Assembly (NCBI GenBank): GCA_030540495.1
Contig: JAUNWC010000042.1
Span: 1 to 9,064 of the forward strand
Source: Bacteroidota bacterium
GTDB taxonomy: Bacteria > Bacteroidota > Bacteroidia > Bacteroidales > P3
Reading direction: 5' to 3'
Length of the DNA stretch: 9,064 bases
Shown here one piece after another: positions 6,460 through 9,064 of this stretch. The notes under the pieces are model-generated. The model did no database searches. It saw only the letters and a program-made list of their open reading frames with translations, and had not been told where the DNA came from. Position 1 is the first letter of the stretch; every line of letters starts with the position of its first letter. Made by a program: the position numbers and the translations under genes.

Positions 6460-7467
6460 ATGAATATAATAATTCCAATGGCAGGTATGGGAAAAAGACT
6501 TAGACCTCATACACTTACGACCCCAAAACCTTTAGTAAAAGTTTGTAACAGAGAAATAGTTAAAATACTTTGTCAAGATATAGTAAAGACTTGTGGTGGC
6601 AAAGTGGATAGTATTGGCTTTGTAGTAGGGCATTTTGGAGAAAAAGTAGAAAGAGGCTTAATGGAAGTGGCAGAGTCTTTGGGAGCAAAGGGCAAAATCT
6701 TTTATCAAGAAAAACCTTTGGGTACAGCTGATGCTGTTTGGTCTGCAAGAGAATTATTGGAGGGCAATACAGTTGTTGCTTTTGCTGATACTCTATTCAA
6801 TGCTGATTTTACTATGGACTTATCCAAGGACGGTATTATTTGGACCTCTATAGTAGAGAATCCTTCTGCATATGGAGTGGTAAAAAAGGACGAACTTTCG
6901 GGCGAAATACTTCAATTTGTAGAAAAGCCACAAGAATTTGTCAGCAACGAAGCCATAATAGGTATCTATTATTTCAAAAGTGGAGAAAGACTTTATGAGG
7001 AAATAAAACGTTTGAGAGACAATAATATAATGAGAAGTGGAGAGTATCAACTAACAGATTGTTTGGAAAATATGTTGCAAACTGGATATAGTTTTACTAC
7101 TGAAATAGTTAGCAGTTGGATGGATTGTGGAAACAAAAATGCTGTGGTAAATACCAACAAACAACTTTTGGAAATGAGAGAGGATATGCGAGGAATGCAA
7201 ACCTCTGTTAGAGGTAATAATACTTGCGTTATTCCTCCTTATTGCATAGGGCAAAATGTACAATTGGAGAATTGTATAATTGGTCCATACGTAACAATAG
7301 AAGATAGAGCCGAAATAAAAAATTCTGTTATAAAAAACTCTATAATAGGTATGGAGGCTAAAATAAACAATGTGCTTTTGGAAAATTCTTTGGTAGGAAA
7401 TAATGTTGTTTATCAAGGCAAAACTCAAAATGTATCCATAGGCGATTATAGTAATATAGAAGAATAA
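6460..7467 (+). CDS. Sugar-phosphate nucleotidyltransferase with left-handed beta-helix tail
   Basis: A 335-residue cytoplasmic enzyme that should condense an NTP with a sugar 1-phosphate to give an NDP-sugar and pyrophosphate for envelope glycan synthesis. The nucleotide loop is AGMGKRLRPHT (8-18) followed by PKPLVKV (22-28). YQEKPLGTADAV (82-93) binds the base and phosphate. AFADTLF holds the first metal aspartate D110. AYGV, VEKP (154-157), GIYYF, GEYQLTD (194-200) and WMDCG (220-224, second metal aspartate D222) complete the RmlA-like set. Residues 257-335 are hexapeptide-type repeats (IGQNVQ, IIGPYVTI, IGMEAKI, LVGNNVVY) forming a short left-handed beta-helix without an obvious catalytic histidine, so it is probably structural. 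The sequence does not tell glucose, mannose or another sugar, nor the base. The start at 6460 places the gene behind a good promoter; its upstream bases are A-rich with no Shine-Dalgarno. The next gene begins 1 nt after its stop. Confidence 0.93.
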   Translation: MNIIIPMAGMGKRLRPHTLTTPKPLVKVCNREIVKILCQDIVKTCGGKVDSIGFVVGHFGEKVERGLMEVAESLGAKGKIFYQEKPLGTADAVWSARELLEGNTVVAFADTLFNADFTMDLSKDGIIWTSIVENPSAYGVVKKDELSGEILQFVEKPQEFVSNEAIIGIYYFKSGERLYEEIKRLRDNNIMRSGEYQLTDCLENMLQTGYSFTTEIVSSWMDCGNKNAVVNTNKQLLEMREDMRGMQTSVRGNNTCVIPPYCIGQNVQLENCIIGPYVTIEDRAEIKNSVIKNSIIGMEAKINNVLLENSLVGNNVVYQGKTQNVSIGDYSNIEE

Positions 7468-7468
7468 A

Positions 7469-9064
7469 ATGTTAAAAAACATAGTATTAATTTTATTTTC
7501 CTCTCTTTTGCTTTTTTCTTGTTCCAATAGCAAGAAAATAAGCGAAAGGGTAGAGAACTACCAAGAAAATTCTCTTGTAATAGATGCGGTAACTCTATAT
7601 GCCAATGGCAAAACAAACGAGGCAGAAAATTTGTTTCAAAATATACTTGCACAAGACAAAGACAACGCTACGGCTATGTACTATCTTTCCAATATTTATA
7701 TGGAAAAACAGGATTATGACAAGGCTGTGGATTTTGGCTCAAAGGCAATAGCAATAGAGGAAAACAATCTTTGGTTCAAAATACAACTTTGCGAAATATA
7801 TATGGCTATGCAAGACTATGATAATGCTGCCATTATGTTAGAAAAAATAGTAAAACAGGAACCTCAGGTCATAGAATATTGGCAACAGTTAGTTTTGATA
7901 TATCATGTAAAACAGGATATCAAAGGAGAACTCTCTGTATTGGATAGAATGGAGGAAAGATTTGGAATAACGGAAACAACTTCTCTACAAAAATTTCAAC
8001 TATACAGAGAACAAAAAAACAATAAAAAAGCCGAGCAAGAGATAGTAAAACTTTCGGAAGCCTTTCCTACTCAAAGCAAATATTTGTCTATATTGGCGGA
8101 GATGAAAATGAAAGAAAAAGACTATGATAAGGCATTTTACTACTACAATAAAGTAAGAGAGATAAACCCCGAGGACGAAAATCTTAATGTAACTTTTGCC
8201 AACTATTATATGGTAAAGCAACAAGAAGACTCCACTTTCTATTACCTAAACAAAGCAGTTGCTCAAAAAACTCTTGATTCTCAAAGCAAGATAAGAATAA
8301 TCTACTCTGTTTATGGTAAAAATGTAGATACTGATTCTTTGACCTTTGAAAGATTTTTTTCTCTTTTGCAAACAATGGAAACTTCTGGGGATACCTCAGA
8401 TTGCACACTCTATGCTTTGTTAAATACAGGCTATATGAGAAAAGGAGATTTTGCTAACGCATATATTTGTGGAAGAAAGTCTATAGAAAAAGGTTGCAAC
8501 GATTATGCTTTGTTTCAAAATACATTGTTTGCTATGGGTGATTTTGCCACGCCAGATGAGGTTATATACATGGCTCAAAAGGCAATAGATATATACCCAG
8601 AGCAACCACTACCATATCTTTTCAAAGGAATAAATCAAGAGATTAAAAAAGAATATTCCGAGTCTATAAATACTTTGCAAACCGGAGTAGGAGTAGTCGG
8701 TAATGATAAAACCATTTTGGAAGACCTTTATATGAATATAGCCAACTCTTATTATATGTTGGACAATAAAGAAGAGGCTTATAAATATTACGAAAAAGTT
8801 TTGCAAATAAACCCAAACAATATCTCGGTGCTAAATAATTATGCTTATTATCTTTCTTTGGACAACAAAGATTTGGATAAGGCCTTGGAGATGGCAAAAA
8901 AAGTTATCTCCTTTGAACCAGAAGAAATAACTTATATAGATACTTTGGCTTGGATTTTGTATATGAAAGGAGATTACAAGCAAGCCAAACAAGTTATGGA
9001 CTCTATTAAGTTGCCAAAAGATGAATGGGACGAAACATATAAGGAGCATTACAATCAGATAATA
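7469..9064 (+). CDS. TPR-repeat lipoprotein (3' end beyond right edge)
   Basis: The frame is open from ATG at 7469 to the window end, giving 532 codons with no stop. Residues 1-17 are a lipoprotein signal with lipobox LLFSC, so Cys18 should be acylated and the mature protein anchored to a membrane. The rest is a chain of tetratricopeptide repeats. Clear ones are at about 34-67, 68-101 (AMYYLSNIYMEKQDYDKAVDF) and 102-135, and again near the end: NIANSYYMLDNKEEAYKYYEK, then LNNYAYYLS...DLDKALEMAKKV and TYIDTLAWILYMKGDYKQAKQV. Such proteins act as scaffolds for protein complexes rather than enzymes. It starts 1 nt after the nucleotidyltransferase stop, so the two are translationally coupled. From memory, Bacteroidota often keep a TPR protein like this beside a DUF4292 lipoprotein and an M23/EnvC-like gene, both expected to the right of this window. 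Only the C-terminal few tens of residues are probably missing. Confidence 0.93.
   Translation, partial: MLKNIVLILFSSLLLFSCSNSKKISERVENYQENSLVIDAVTLYANGKTNEAENLFQNILAQDKDNATAMYYLSNIYMEKQDYDKAVDFGSKAIAIEENNLWFKIQLCEIYMAMQDYDNAAIMLEKIVKQEPQVIEYWQQLVLIYHVKQDIKGELSVLDRMEERFGITETTSLQKFQLYREQKNNKKAEQEIVKLSEAFPTQSKYLSILAEMKMKEKDYDKAFYYYNKVREINPEDENLNVTFANYYMVKQQEDSTFYYLNKAVAQKTLDSQSKIRIIYSVYGKNVDTDSLTFERFFSLLQTMETSGDTSDCTLYALLNTGYMRKGDFANAYICGRKSIEKGCNDYALFQNTLFAMGDFATPDEVIYMAQKAIDIYPEQPLPYLFKGINQEIKKEYSESINTLQTGVGVVGNDKTILEDLYMNIANSYYMLDNKEEAYKYYEKVLQINPNNISVLNNYAYYLSLDNKDLDKALEMAKKVISFEPEEITYIDTLAWILYMKGDYKQAKQVMDSIKLPKDEWDETYKEHYNQII

Noticed and set aside
7051..7533. 160-codon open frame on the minus strand
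   Set aside because: It lies opposite the end of the nucleotidyltransferase gene and the TPR start, has no recognisable domain, and is explained by the codon bias of AT-rich genes on the other strand.

Overview
The window is AT-rich and looks like a chromosomal segment of a Bacteroidota (Bacteroidales-like) bacterium. Three things point there: a DUF5686-type outer-membrane protein with an N-terminal CarboxypepD_reg-like domain, start codons without recognisable Shine-Dalgarno sequences, and two promoter cores of the Bacteroidota -7 type (TAnnTTTG). It holds six protein genes in two divergent transcription units separated by a 169-base intergenic region. No RNA gene, IS element, CRISPR array or origin was seen.

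Leftward unit (minus strand, 6290 down through base 1). In order of transcription it holds an unrecognised polytopic inner-membrane protein (420 aa), a DUF5686 outer-membrane beta-barrel protein (845 aa), a two-domain soluble enzyme (518 aa) and a CDP-alcohol phosphatidyltransferase that runs off the left edge. The 518-aa enzyme joins a sugar/polyol-phosphate nucleotidyltransferase domain to a RimK/ITPK-like ATP-grasp domain. Spacings are 46 nt, 19 nt and a 4-nt ATGA overlap, so this is probably one operon. The last two genes look like a polar head-group pathway: activate a phosphorylated alcohol as an NDP derivative, modify it by ATP-grasp ligation or phosphorylation, and transfer it into a lipid with a CDP-alcohol phosphotransferase. 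Its product cannot be read from the sequence. An inositol-type lipid is my leading guess, by analogy with Bacteroides inositol lipids and with archaeal CTP:inositol-phosphate cytidylyltransferase/CDP-OH-P fusions.

Rightward unit (plus strand, 6460 to the right edge). A stand-alone sugar-phosphate nucleotidyltransferase with a left-handed beta-helix tail is followed after 1 nt by a TPR lipoprotein still open at the right edge. From memory, Bacteroidota often have such a TPR gene next to DUF4292 and an M23/EnvC-like gene, so the rightward unit probably concerns the cell envelope.

The intergenic region carries two divergently oriented copies of TTTGTAnnTTTGCAA, one per operon. The leader of the leftward operon also has a 13-bp direct repeat spaced by 22 bp. 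The most interesting parts are the nucleotidyltransferase-ATP-grasp fusion coupled to the CDP-alcohol phosphatidyltransferase, that enzyme's off-register last catalytic aspartate, and a duplicated xDKYxxxWxxS peptide in the tail of the unknown membrane protein.
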